A stretch of DNA of 64,000 nt. It comes from Rhizobium jaguaris (GTDB taxonomy: Bacteria > Pseudomonadota > Alphaproteobacteria > Rhizobiales > Rhizobiaceae). The stretch spans positions 1,789,501 to 1,853,500 of the forward strand of contig NZ_CP032694.1 in assembly GCF_003627755.1 (NCBI RefSeq), given 5' to 3'. Position numbers and translations under genes: made by a program. The notes under the pieces were generated by a model. That model saw only the letters and a program-made list of their open reading frames with translations. It was not told the origin of the DNA and ran no database searches. Shown piece after piece: positions 45,705 through 54,130 of this stretch (position 1 is its first letter; the number at the start of each line of letters is the position of its first letter).

Positions 45705-46190
45705 ATGGAACTTGCCGTGGTGCCCATCGTCAAGCCGGACGACTCCAACTTCATTTTTGGTCAGTCGCATTTTATCAAGACTGTGGAGGACCTCCACGAG
45801 GCGCTGGCGGGCGCGGTTCCCGGCATCCGCTTCGGGCTGGCCTTCTGCGAGGCCTCCGGCAAGCGGCTGGTGCGCTGGTCAGGCAATGACGAAGCCGCGA
45901 TCGGCCTTGCACGCGACAACGCATTGGCCATTGGCGCCGGCCACACTTTCTTGATCTTCCTCGGCGACGGGTTCTTTCCCGTCAACGTGCTGGCGGCGGT
46001 GCGCGCAGTGCCAGAGGTCTGCGGTATTTACTGCGCGACGGCCAACCCGACACAGGTGATCGTCGCACAAACGGAGCTGGGCCGCGGCGTGCTCGGCGTC
46101 GTGGATGGTGCGTCACCGCTGGGTGTCGAAACCGACGTCGACATCGCGTGGCGGAAAGACTTGCTGCGAAAGATCGGCTACAAGCTGTAG
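45705..46190 (+). CDS. Adenosine-specific kinase family protein (PF04008)
   Basis: A 161-residue protein strongly like the archaeal adenosine-specific kinase family: NFIFGQSHFIKTVEDLHEAL, FGLAFCEASGKRLVRWSGND, AGHTFLIFLGDGFFPVNVL, CGIYCATANPTQVIVA and LGVVDGASPLGVE. Family members bind or phosphorylate adenosine; the bacterial role is unclear. AAGGAG precedes the ATG. It has no partner on the same strand. Its occurrence in this accessory stretch suggests transfer. Confidence 0.82.
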   Translation: MELAVVPIVKPDDSNFIFGQSHFIKTVEDLHEALAGAVPGIRFGLAFCEASGKRLVRWSGNDEAAIGLARDNALAIGAGHTFLIFLGDGFFPVNVLAAVRAVPEVCGIYCATANPTQVIVAQTELGRGVLGVVDGASPLGVETDVDIAWRKDLLRKIGYKL

Positions 46191-46289
46191 CGGCGGGTTT
46201 GCCGCCTAATGGCCGATGGCGGCGTGACCCGGCGCGCCATGGCCATCAGATCGCTCTCTGAGTCGGAAGAACCGACAAAGACGGAACAC

Positions 46290-46628
46290 CTAGAGACGCG
46301 TCCAGGTCTGGGATTGGCAGAAGACCTTCATGACGCAGCCCTGCATTTTCACGCTAATGCCCGAGATTTTCAGCGTTCCGTTATAGGTCTTGTTGGTTTT
46401 GGGATCGGTGATCTGGCCGGCATAGCTGCCATCCTTGCCGCTGAAGTTGCCGATCTTGCGGCCCACATATTTACCGGTCTTCATCGTAATGCAGTAGCCG
46501 GCGCCACAATGAGCGATGCTAGCCGTCGCCCCGTCCTCCGTCTTCCAGTTTCCGATGAGCGGATCGGCAGCCTCGGCCGCGCCCGCCATCAGCACTAGGA
46601 TCGCTGCCAAAATAGATGCGTGTTTCAT
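46290..46628 (-). CDS. DUF2147-type small exported protein
   Basis: A 112-residue protein with a signal peptide (ILAAILVLMAGAAEA) and the core DPLIGNWKTEDGATASIAHC, then GQITDPKTNKTYNGTLKISG and GCVMKVFCQSQTWTR. The W-T-E-D-G and D-P-K-N-K-Y-G pattern is that of the DUF2147 lipocalin-like proteins common in Rhizobiales. It is predicted to be periplasmic. GGGAG precedes the start. Confidence 0.78.
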   Translation of the reverse strand: MKHASILAAILVLMAGAAEAADPLIGNWKTEDGATASIAHCGAGYCITMKTGKYVGRKIGNFSGKDGSYAGQITDPKTNKTYNGTLKISGISVKMQGCVMKVFCQSQTWTRL

Positions 46629-46694
46629 TGGAAATCTCCCAGGTTCAAGTTTGCGATATCCACGTGCCTGAGCCCCTCGCGGGCCGGCCCGTGT

Positions 46695-47888
46695 TCAGTG
46701 TGATAAGCTCACAGCCGCGACCGGAGCGGTGATCACGGTTCCAACAGACTGCGCGGCTCCGGCAGTGGCGGAAACGATCGTGTCGCTCAGTCCGACCCGG
46801 CTGTCGGTCAACGTCTGGCCCGTCGAAAGGCGCGTACCGATCAATTGGACGATCTGCGGCGACTCGGCGAACTTGGAATGATTCATGTCATCGCCCGACT
46901 TAACTTTGGTAAGGTCGATGACATTGACCTTATATTTCTCGAGCTCTTCCTTGTAGGGGGATTGCTCCGGATCGATGGCGCCAAGTCGCGAGACGTCGCC
47001 CCAAATGCGCTTGGAAGCCGCCAGCGCCCGATCGTCCCGTGAGACGAAAAGAGTAAATTGGGGTCGCTGCGTTCCCATATCTGCTATTTCATTGCGGAAC
47101 ACGTCCACATCGACGTCCGGTGCGGCAAGCATGACATTCTTGAACTTAGCCGGGAGGCCGCCGTTGCGGATGGCCATTTGACGCAGTGATTCCAATGCGA
47201 GCCAATTACCCATCGAGTGGGCGAGGATCGAGACGTCTTTCACTTCGGGATCGCGGGCGAGGTACTGCAGCAGCCTCTCGACAGCATCTCGGGTGTAATT
47301 CGTGCTCTCGCGATCATACCCATAATCGAGCAAGCGCCCACGAGACGGCCAGGTGGCGAGAACCGGCACGCTGTGAATATTTGAGTCGTGGACGATTTGC
47401 GCGAAACGGAAGACGGCGTCGTCGAACCGGTTGTTGAAACCATGAATGAAGACCACGACGCTGTGATCCGGACTCTTGCGGACGGAAGCGCTCAGCCATT
47501 TTTCGGCAGCCTTTTGATCCACGAGCTCAGCTTTGACCGTCGCGAAGTCCGTTGCTGGATTTGGCGGAAGACTGCGAGGCCAGTTGACTTCGCCGACCTT
47601 GCGTGCGGTGTTCGGAGGGATCGACACCGTGATGTCAGCAAAGTTCGGAGCGAGGGCTCGCTCGCCGCTGAACATCTCGCCCGGCGTCTTGGCCCGCTCC
47701 CGGGTCGTTGCGACCAGCATCTCGACCTGACTTGCCGGACGATAGGCCGCAACCGGCTCAAGCACCCCCGTGGGGCGGCCCGCACATGCACAGAGCAGCG
47801 TCATGAGGGCCACGACGAAGGGGAGGCGGAGCCAAGACCGCGCATCACCTTGAAACTTCCGGGAGAGATGCCGCGCCAATCTAATCAC
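46695..47888 (-). CDS. DUF900 alpha/beta-hydrolase lipoprotein
   Basis: Up to 397 residues. The N-terminus has a lipoprotein-type signal (LPFVVALMTLLCACAGRPTG, lipidated Cys near 34). The hydrolase domain has VVVFIHGFNNRFDDAVFR, the nucleophile elbow LAHSMGNWLALE and VMLAAPDVDVDVFR, typical of DUF900. The GTG at 47888 overlaps its AGGAG; the TTG at 47879 has better spacing and may be the true start. The substrate is unknown; it is probably periplasmic. Confidence 0.85.
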   Translation of the reverse strand: MIRLARHLSRKFQGDARSWLRLPFVVALMTLLCACAGRPTGVLEPVAAYRPASQVEMLVATTRERAKTPGEMFSGERALAPNFADITVSIPPNTARKVGEVNWPRSLPPNPATDFATVKAELVDQKAAEKWLSASVRKSPDHSVVVFIHGFNNRFDDAVFRFAQIVHDSNIHSVPVLATWPSRGRLLDYGYDRESTNYTRDAVERLLQYLARDPEVKDVSILAHSMGNWLALESLRQMAIRNGGLPAKFKNVMLAAPDVDVDVFRNEIADMGTQRPQFTLFVSRDDRALAASKRIWGDVSRLGAIDPEQSPYKEELEKYKVNVIDLTKVKSGDDMNHSKFAESPQIVQLIGTRLSTGQTLTDSRVGLSDTIVSATAGAAQSVGTVITAPVAAVSLSH

Positions 47889-48044
47889 TCCTATAAATAT
47901 ATAGAAAATCGTCGTTACGACTGACGATCTGCTTCACAGCTGCGATCTATTCCCGCAAGGCGCGCGATCTCAGAGTTCGTCGCGCGAAGGTGTCGGGATC
48001 ATGTTCACCCGCATCGTCCCGATACGGGTGAACGTGGCTTCAAT

Positions 48045-48833
48045 CTAGAAATGAATGACCAGACCAAGGATGGGCCCCTGCTCGACAACGTCGAACTCGA
48101 AACCATTATCCTTGAAGTCGACGCCGATAGCGCGGTATCCGAACACGCCCGAGACGGTCTTGTTGAACTTGTAGCCGACCGTCGCAGCGACATCCCAGTC
48201 CACGTCGGCGCCACCGCCTCCGATCAAGCCCCACCCCGCCAGGAAGACGTTCGGGGTTAGGGAATAGGTTCCCTTGAGCCCGCCGACGGCGTCCACCCAC
48301 GTGTCGCCATCGCTCCTCGATCTGCCATCGAGAAGCCCGCCATTCAACGAGATCTTGGTGTCGACCGACCAGACCCGCGCGCCTCCGACAACGTCGAGGT
48401 GGCCGGCTGCATCGTCCAGCACCGAGTATCCGACCCCCAGAAGTCCGCTGAAGACTTGCGAATCGAGGGTGGCTTTGTCGGCGAGAACGCCAAAGGGTGT
48501 CGCCTTGTTGCCGGATACCTTCGTGTAGATTACGTCACCGAAAACGCTGTACCGGTCGTACCGGGCCTCGCCGATGGCCATGGCGCCGAAGTCGAGGTGG
48601 TCCCAGATGTCGCCGAACGAGGCGTCGACATGAACCGGTGGCAGCCCGAACTGCCCAACGTCGCCCGACATTCCCGCCGCCCAGAAATAGGGGGCGAATG
48701 TAAAGGTCCAACCGCTTTCAGTGTTGATCTGCGTGGCTTCAGGGCTGACGGTCTGCGCGATGTCAGCGGCAAATGCTGCGCTGTTCAGCAGCAACGCAGC
48801 ACTGAAAGAAAACGTCCAAAGTCTTGGTTTCAT
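48045..48833 (-). CDS. Outer-membrane beta-barrel protein
   Basis: A 262-residue protein from the ATG at 48833. It has a signal peptide (LWTFSFSAALLLNSAAFA) and alternating-strand segments rich in Gly and aromatics (FTFAPYFWAAGMSGDVGQFG, DRYSVFGDVIYTKVSG, FKDNGFEFDVVEQGPILGLV) that end in IHF, the C-terminal aromatic of many porin-like barrels. It resembles rhizobial and brucella hypothetical outer-membrane proteins. Function is unknown. Confidence 0.75.
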   Translation of the reverse strand: MKPRLWTFSFSAALLLNSAAFAADIAQTVSPEATQINTESGWTFTFAPYFWAAGMSGDVGQFGLPPVHVDASFGDIWDHLDFGAMAIGEARYDRYSVFGDVIYTKVSGNKATPFGVLADKATLDSQVFSGLLGVGYSVLDDAAGHLDVVGGARVWSVDTKISLNGGLLDGRSRSDGDTWVDAVGGLKGTYSLTPNVFLAGWGLIGGGGADVDWDVAATVGYKFNKTVSGVFGYRAIGVDFKDNGFEFDVVEQGPILGLVIHF

Positions 48834-48916
48834 TGAGGTCCTCTGCGGCAACATCTATGCTGGAGCGTCTGGCATGCGCTCTGCGAACGCGAAGCCGGAC
48901 GGGAAGGGATGAGGGC

Positions 48917-49579
48917 CTAGTAGCACGGCGGATATGGATAGTAGCCACACACGGGCCGGCCGTAGCCGTACACAGGCCGGCCGTAAGCAGCTGCCGCCCC
49001 CGCAGCTGCTCCGGCATACCACGCTCCGCGATAGGCGGTTCTTCGTGCAACGCCCGCAAAGGACAAGGGCGTCCTCGGCATGCCAATAATATCGATGAAG
49101 ATCGACGCCGGGCCATCCGCCTTGGCGAGATTACCCTCCAGAACCTCCACCTTGAACGTCAGGTTCTGGCCCTCGAGCTTCGGCTCCTTCAGAACGACGA
49201 CGGCATCCTCGACACCAGACGCGTCCTTGTTCAGCACCGAGACGGTAGCGTTCGGCGGATCTTTTTCGAAGCTGCCGCCCTGAGCCCACTCTTCCAGCAA
49301 GTGCGTGGTCAGCGCATGGCCGGCGGAGCGGACCGGCCGGTCGGCAAACAGGATCGAATTGTTGGAAACGCTCGTTAGCGTGAGCGTGTCGCCCTTCAGA
49401 GTCGCACCGTCGGAATTCATCACGATCAGCGAAGGGACCAGTTCCGTCTTTTGCGTGCTCGAGGTACCGATGGTTTTCATCGCAGGATCGGAAATCGCGT
49501 CCTGTGCCTGCGTCGCGCCGGCATAAAAGGCAAGCCCTGCCAAAGCCGCCACGGCAAATGCAATCTTTCTGAAGGTCAC
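48917..49579 (-). CDS. Hypothetical exported protein
   Basis: Read from the GTG at 49579 (GAAGGAG upstream) it has 220 residues. It has a signal peptide (AFAVAALAGLAFYAGATQAQ), a beta-rich middle (LVPSLIVMNSDGATLKGDTL, SNNSILFADRPVRSAGH) and a Tyr/Gly/Pro-rich C-terminus (AYGRPVYGYGRPVCGYYPY). The middle is found in several alphaproteobacterial secreted proteins without a known role. A longer frame to 49723 runs into the DUF1254 gene end. Confidence 0.68.
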   Translation of the reverse strand: MTFRKIAFAVAALAGLAFYAGATQAQDAISDPAMKTIGTSSTQKTELVPSLIVMNSDGATLKGDTLTLTSVSNNSILFADRPVRSAGHALTTHLLEEWAQGGSFEKDPPNATVSVLNKDASGVEDAVVVLKEPKLEGQNLTFKVEVLEGNLAKADGPASIFIDIIGMPRTPLSFAGVARRTAYRGAWYAGAAAGAAAAYGRPVYGYGRPVCGYYPYPPCY

Positions 49580-49650
49580 GGGTATTTCTCCTTCGATTGG
49601 TGAGAACAATTCGGCCCGTCGTCCGGCCTTCGGACGACGGGCCGTGGGGG

Positions 49651-51084
49651 CTAACCGACTTCCTCGACCGCCGGGATCGTCCAGGTGCCGTTGATGATCG
49701 AGGGATCGTTCTCGTTCGGCCAATACAGTCTCAGCATCAGGTAGAACTTGCCTGCCGGTGCAGGCAACCAGTTCGACTCCTTGCCGGCGCCTGGAGACTC
49801 GTGCTGCAGGAAAAGGTCCACTGACCCGTCGGCGTTCTCCTTCAGATCCTGACGGGGGCTGATTGAGTAGCGATTGATGGGGTTTTCGACGAAGAAGAAG
49901 TTTTCGTCGTACATGGTGAGTGACCAGAAGCCCGAAACCGGTGGCGTCTTGCCCTTCTCGAAGCGGATGACGTAGTTCTTCCTGCCGTCGTATGGACGGT
50001 GATGGGTATCCTTTTGGGAGGTCGGATAGACGGCGTCCTGGGGCCGATTGGCGCCGAGGCCAATCGCTGTGACGAGCGCCCGCATAAGATAGTTGGTTCC
50101 GTAGAGGCCTGTCTTGGTCGTGAAGGCCCAGCCATTGATGTCTTGCATATTGCTGTTGATCTTGAACTGCAACATGATCCGATCGAAGCCGACGGTGGGA
50201 ATCCGATCGCGGAAGTCGGCCTTCAACTTGCTAGCGTCGAAGTCCTTGCCCGCAACCAGTCCGATCTGCGCAAAACGTTCTAAGGCGGGCGCGTCCGCGT
50301 CCGACGGCGGGTTCGTCTTCATCAGTTCTGCGAGCAGCGTGAAGTATTCGACTGCGCTCAGGCGGTTGACCTGATCGCGGACCGCCGTCTTCATGTCGAT
50401 CGACGGATCGACTTTGCCGGCCGGAGGTGTGTAGTCCTTGCCATAGGCGCTCAGCGGGACCAGTTTGAACTCGTCCTGCAGCTTATGGACTTCCGCGTAA
50501 TCCTCCTTGGTACCCGTGCAGTAGATGCGACCCAGCAGCCAGACCAAGTCAGTCGGAGACTCGTATTTCGTAACCCCTTCGGGAAGCGTTCCGCTCCAGC
50601 CGGGGGCCGTGATTGCGTAGGTCTGCGGCCCAGTTCCCGTCGTCCGCTTGCCCGGCACCTGGAAGACGTTCGTCCATCCATCGAGCATTGGCAGTAGGAA
50701 ATACCGCCCCTTCATGTCCGGCATGCTCAGCACGTAGGGTTCCTTGCCGACATCAAGGAAGGAGGTCGTATATAATGTATCCGCGTTCGGCGCCGTGACA
50801 TCCCTGAAGGAGGCGTCGGGGTATTCCCGCAGCTTGATGATATGTCCCATTGGACCGCGGGTGCCCTTGACCTCGGCCACATTGGTCATGACGCGGCGGG
50901 TCATCTCCATGGTCACCAGAGGGTAGCCATAGATGTATGCGTCTGTAGCGATCCAGAAGTCCTCCAGGCCCTCGCCTAACTGCAATCCTCCTTCGCCGAA
51001 TTCGGCACGGGCGGGAAAGGAGATTGCGGTTCCGGCGAGTAGGCTGAGGCCAGCGAAAGTCAGGTTACGACGGGTGATATTCAT
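49651..51084 (-). CDS. DUF1254/DUF1214 exported protein
   Basis: A 477-residue protein from the ATG at 51084 (AGGAG upstream). It has an export signal with paired Arg (MNITRRNLTFAGLSLLAGTA). The DUF1254 half contains YIYGYPLVTMEMTRRV with NADTLYTTSFLDVGKEPYVL. The DUF1214 half contains NYVIRFEKGKTPPVSGFWSL, YDENFFFVENPINRYSI and the final NGTWTIPAVE. Such proteins are periplasmic and of unknown function. It is on the same strand as the next exported protein, 71 bases away. Confidence 0.85.
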   Translation of the reverse strand: MNITRRNLTFAGLSLLAGTAISFPARAEFGEGGLQLGEGLEDFWIATDAYIYGYPLVTMEMTRRVMTNVAEVKGTRGPMGHIIKLREYPDASFRDVTAPNADTLYTTSFLDVGKEPYVLSMPDMKGRYFLLPMLDGWTNVFQVPGKRTTGTGPQTYAITAPGWSGTLPEGVTKYESPTDLVWLLGRIYCTGTKEDYAEVHKLQDEFKLVPLSAYGKDYTPPAGKVDPSIDMKTAVRDQVNRLSAVEYFTLLAELMKTNPPSDADAPALERFAQIGLVAGKDFDASKLKADFRDRIPTVGFDRIMLQFKINSNMQDINGWAFTTKTGLYGTNYLMRALVTAIGLGANRPQDAVYPTSQKDTHHRPYDGRKNYVIRFEKGKTPPVSGFWSLTMYDENFFFVENPINRYSISPRQDLKENADGSVDLFLQHESPGAGKESNWLPAPAGKFYLMLRLYWPNENDPSIINGTWTIPAVEEVG

Positions 51085-51362
51085 ATCATGAGCTCCTGCT
51101 GCGAGATACTGACGGGAGCATGGACAGCACACTAAGAGTTGTGGAGGTATGTTACGGTTATTAACTGTGCGCATACGTGGCGATCAGGCTGAGCCTGAGG
51201 TCCGTTCAGGCGCGCACTGATGGAAGAACGTCGCAATTTCCTCCTCCGGACGTGCGATGCGCGCTCGATTGGGAGTTGTTATCGGCTCCAGCGCAGGGAC
51301 CGACCGTCCGGGCCGCGCAAGAGAACGCCGGCGAGGTTGGGTCGAGAGCTCGAAAGCGTAGA

Positions 51363-51635
51363 TCAAGTTGGATTTCGCTTCTCCAGCAGCGCGTCATCTA
51401 TTTCCCTTGCCAGGCGGTCGACGAGGTCTTGCCACTCGGCCCGCCTTTCCGAACGTATAGCTGGCGGAAGCTGATCCACGTTTGAAAGCGCGGCTTCAGC
51501 GACCGCAAGTTCCTCACACAGATCATGGAAGGTCTGGTCCTTCTCCATCATGCGATAGATGGTGAACTCGTGCTCGGGAAACCGGCGAAGGACCGATGAC
51601 AGAATTGCTTGCCTAGCTTCCGTTGGTGTCTTCAT
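51363..51635 (-). CDS. Hypothetical small soluble protein
   Basis: Read from the ATG at 51635 it gives 90 residues: MKTPTEARQAILSSVLRRFP, EFTIYRMMEKDQTFHDLCEEL and a helical acidic end (EWQDLVDRLAREIDDALL). Alternative starts at 51686 or 51695 add 17-20 residues; the frame beyond that is antisense to the regulator gene. No good Shine-Dalgarno site decides it. It lies divergent to the TPR regulator. No family was recognised. Confidence 0.5.
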   Translation of the reverse strand: MKTPTEARQAILSSVLRRFPEHEFTIYRMMEKDQTFHDLCEELAVAEAALSNVDQLPPAIRSERRAEWQDLVDRLAREIDDALLEKRNPT

Positions 51636-51773
51636 ATCGCGATCCAAAATTTCGATCACTATACTCAGAACTCTTGCCGCACCCATAAGCGACATGTAAT
51701 TAACATGAACTATAAGATGTAAACGTTGGGAGCGATCGAGCCATAAGTGTAGGGCTTGGGGGGAGCGTTCGTG

Positions 51774-53477
51774 ATGGAAGCAGAAACCCAAAACGGCGCA
51801 ACCGAAGGGCCAAGTGTTCCCGTCGACGCGTGCCGCGACCAGCTTGCTCTGATACTTGACAGCGTTGAATTTGACGCCACCGATCGTGAGCGGCGATTTC
51901 TCAGCTACGTCGTAAACGAAACCTTGTCCGGGCGCGGGGAACGCATCAAGGCCTACTCGATCGCCGTGGAGGTATTTGGTCGCGACACCTCTTTCGATCC
52001 GCAAGCCGATCCCATTGTCCGCGTTGAGGCCGGCCATCTCCGGCGCGCCCTCGAACGGTACTATCTGACTGCCGGACTGACTGACCCCATCCGCATCAGC
52101 ATACCGAAGGGTGCCTACGTTCCGACATTCTCCATGCATGGCACCGCCAGTGCCCATGAATCGACTGCCCCCTCTACAACAGTGCCGGCGCCGGCAAGAG
52201 TAGGGTCCAAGCTGCCGGTCATGATTGCAACTGCGATATTGGTCGCTGTCGCTCTTGCGCTGTGGTGGCGGCTCGATTCTCCTCGATCCGTTGCGAGCGG
52301 GCCGGAAATCCCGCGTCTCGCGGTCGAATGGTTTGAGGACCTCTCTGGTAAGGATGGTTCCGCAGCCTTGGCTCGCGGTCTTACCCAGGAGGTCGTCAGC
52401 GAACTGTCAAAATTCAAGGACATCGTCGTCGTTCAATCACCCAGCCCCGAGGCCGCACGCCGGGTTCGATACGTACTCGCCGGAAGCTTGTATACATCGC
52501 CTGAAACCTTCCGGCTGCAGGTCCGCCTCCGCAGCAGTCCGGACGGGACCGTACTCTGGGCCGCAAGCTACGACGGCCCGACGACGGTTCGCGATCTATT
52601 GAACTCCCAGGCAAACATCGCCAGCAACGTGGCGACGACCCTGGCGCAGGCCTATGGCATCATTTTTCAGACCGACGCGAAACTAGTCGTTCCCAACCCC
52701 CCGGACGACTGGGCCGCCTATGCCTGCACGCTCTCCTACTATTCCTACCGTGCCAACTTCGACGATCGGGTCCGGCCGTCGGTCCGCGTCTGTCTTGAGA
52801 AGGCCGTCGAACGCTTTCCCAACTACGCTACCGCCTGGGCGCTTCTATCGCTGACCCTCATTGACGAGGCTCGCTTCGGCTACCCCATCGATCCAGTCAG
52901 GTCGCCGGCACTGATCGAACAGGCACTTGCCGATGCACGGCGCGCGGTGGAATTGGAACCGTTGAATGTCCGAGGGCTGCAGGCTCAGATGTTTGCGCTC
53001 TATCTCAAGAAGGAAACCGATGCGGCCATGAAAGTGGGCGCCAGGGCGATTTCCATCAATCCCAACGATACCGAGCTCATCGGTGAGTACGGATATCGGC
53101 TGGCGATGTCTGGAAAATGGAACGACGGGTGTGCGCTGGTGGCGAAGGCGTGGGAACGCAACGCGGGACCCCCTGCATACTATGAGGCGGCGCTCGCCAT
53201 TTGCTCATATTTCCGTAGAGACTATGAGGATGCGGCGATGTGGATCAGAAAGGCGGATACTCCTGCCAACGCCCTCTATCACGTCATCGCTGCCGCGGTT
53301 TTCGCCGAAGCCGGTGACGAAACGCTTGCCAATCGCGAGCGGGATTGGCTCGTAGAGCATGAGCCGGCGCTGGTGCGAAATCTGCGCAACGAAGTGGCCC
53401 TTCGCTTCACGCGATCCGAGGATATCGCATCTTTCCTGGCGTCGCTGAAGAAGGCCGGTTTGCAGTTTTCAGAGTGA
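51774..53477 (+). CDS. Membrane-bound winged-helix/TolB-like/TPR regulator
   Basis: A 567-residue protein from the ATG at 51774. The N-terminal domain (about 15-125) has the pattern of rhizobial wHTH regulators: LDSVEFDATDRERRFLSYVV, YSIAVEVFGRDTSFDPQADP, IVRVEAGHLRRALERYY, RISIPKGAYVPTF. One TM helix (about 148-165) is followed by a TolB-like periplasmic domain (IPRLAVEWFEDLSGKDGSAA, LTQEVVSELSKF, YVLAGSLYTS) and TPR repeats. This CadC-like layout suggests an envelope sensor that binds DNA directly. Targets are unknown. Confidence 0.8.
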   Translation: MEAETQNGATEGPSVPVDACRDQLALILDSVEFDATDRERRFLSYVVNETLSGRGERIKAYSIAVEVFGRDTSFDPQADPIVRVEAGHLRRALERYYLTAGLTDPIRISIPKGAYVPTFSMHGTASAHESTAPSTTVPAPARVGSKLPVMIATAILVAVALALWWRLDSPRSVASGPEIPRLAVEWFEDLSGKDGSAALARGLTQEVVSELSKFKDIVVVQSPSPEAARRVRYVLAGSLYTSPETFRLQVRLRSSPDGTVLWAASYDGPTTVRDLLNSQANIASNVATTLAQAYGIIFQTDAKLVVPNPPDDWAAYACTLSYYSYRANFDDRVRPSVRVCLEKAVERFPNYATAWALLSLTLIDEARFGYPIDPVRSPALIEQALADARRAVELEPLNVRGLQAQMFALYLKKETDAAMKVGARAISINPNDTELIGEYGYRLAMSGKWNDGCALVAKAWERNAGPPAYYEAALAICSYFRRDYEDAAMWIRKADTPANALYHVIAAAVFAEAGDETLANRERDWLVEHEPALVRNLRNEVALRFTRSEDIASFLASLKKAGLQFSE

Positions 53478-53529
53478 TTGCCGGGAGGTCTCGCGTAGAT
53501 GCGCGAACCAACAATCAACAGGAACCATT

Positions 53530-53967
53530 ATGCTGAACGAAGTGGCGACGGCCGAACAGATATCACGCGTGATCTCACAAGCGACTGCCCCAGCCTTTCT
53601 GTTGGGTGCGGTGGCAGCATTCATCTCGGTCTTGATCACACGCATGAACCGGATCGTGGATCGCAGCAATGTCTTAAGCGCTCTGCCTGAGGACGACCCC
53701 GCTCGCGGTCATCTAAGGGTTATCGTCCTTCCACGATTGAAGCGGCGCGCCAGGTTGCTCAACAAGGCAATAGAATGCGCAGTGATGAGCGGCATATTCA
53801 CAACCATGCTTGTCATAATGGCGTTTGCTGCCTCATTTCTAAACCTTAGGCATGAATACGGCGCGGCTTTCATGTTCTCGATCGCGCTTCTGTTCTTCGC
53901 CGCTTCCTTGGTGGCATTGCTACTTGAGGTGCGCGCCGCAGTGCACGACCTCGATTTCTATGTGTAA
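53530..53967 (+). CDS. DUF2721 membrane protein
   Basis: A 145-residue protein with three hydrophobic segments. It fits DUF2721: ISQATAPAFLLGAVAAFISV, TRMNRIVDRSNVL, RLKRRARLLNKAIECAVMSG and a C-terminal double helix ending DLDFYV. Function is unknown. It follows the regulator by 52 bases on the same strand and could be cotranscribed. Confidence 0.78.
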   Translation: MLNEVATAEQISRVISQATAPAFLLGAVAAFISVLITRMNRIVDRSNVLSALPEDDPARGHLRVIVLPRLKRRARLLNKAIECAVMSGIFTTMLVIMAFAASFLNLRHEYGAAFMFSIALLFFAASLVALLLEVRAAVHDLDFYV

Positions 53968-54130
53968 AGGGAGGCTGTGCCGCAGTTATTGCAGTCACGA
54001 AAACAGGGCTGTTGTCGAGGCTATATATTCGCAATTAGTATGAAGGCGGCGCATCGCGGATACAGGACCATCCTTTTTAGGTCATCGCTCATCAAGCATC
54101 CGCCATCCCGAACGGCATGGGGAGGAGATC

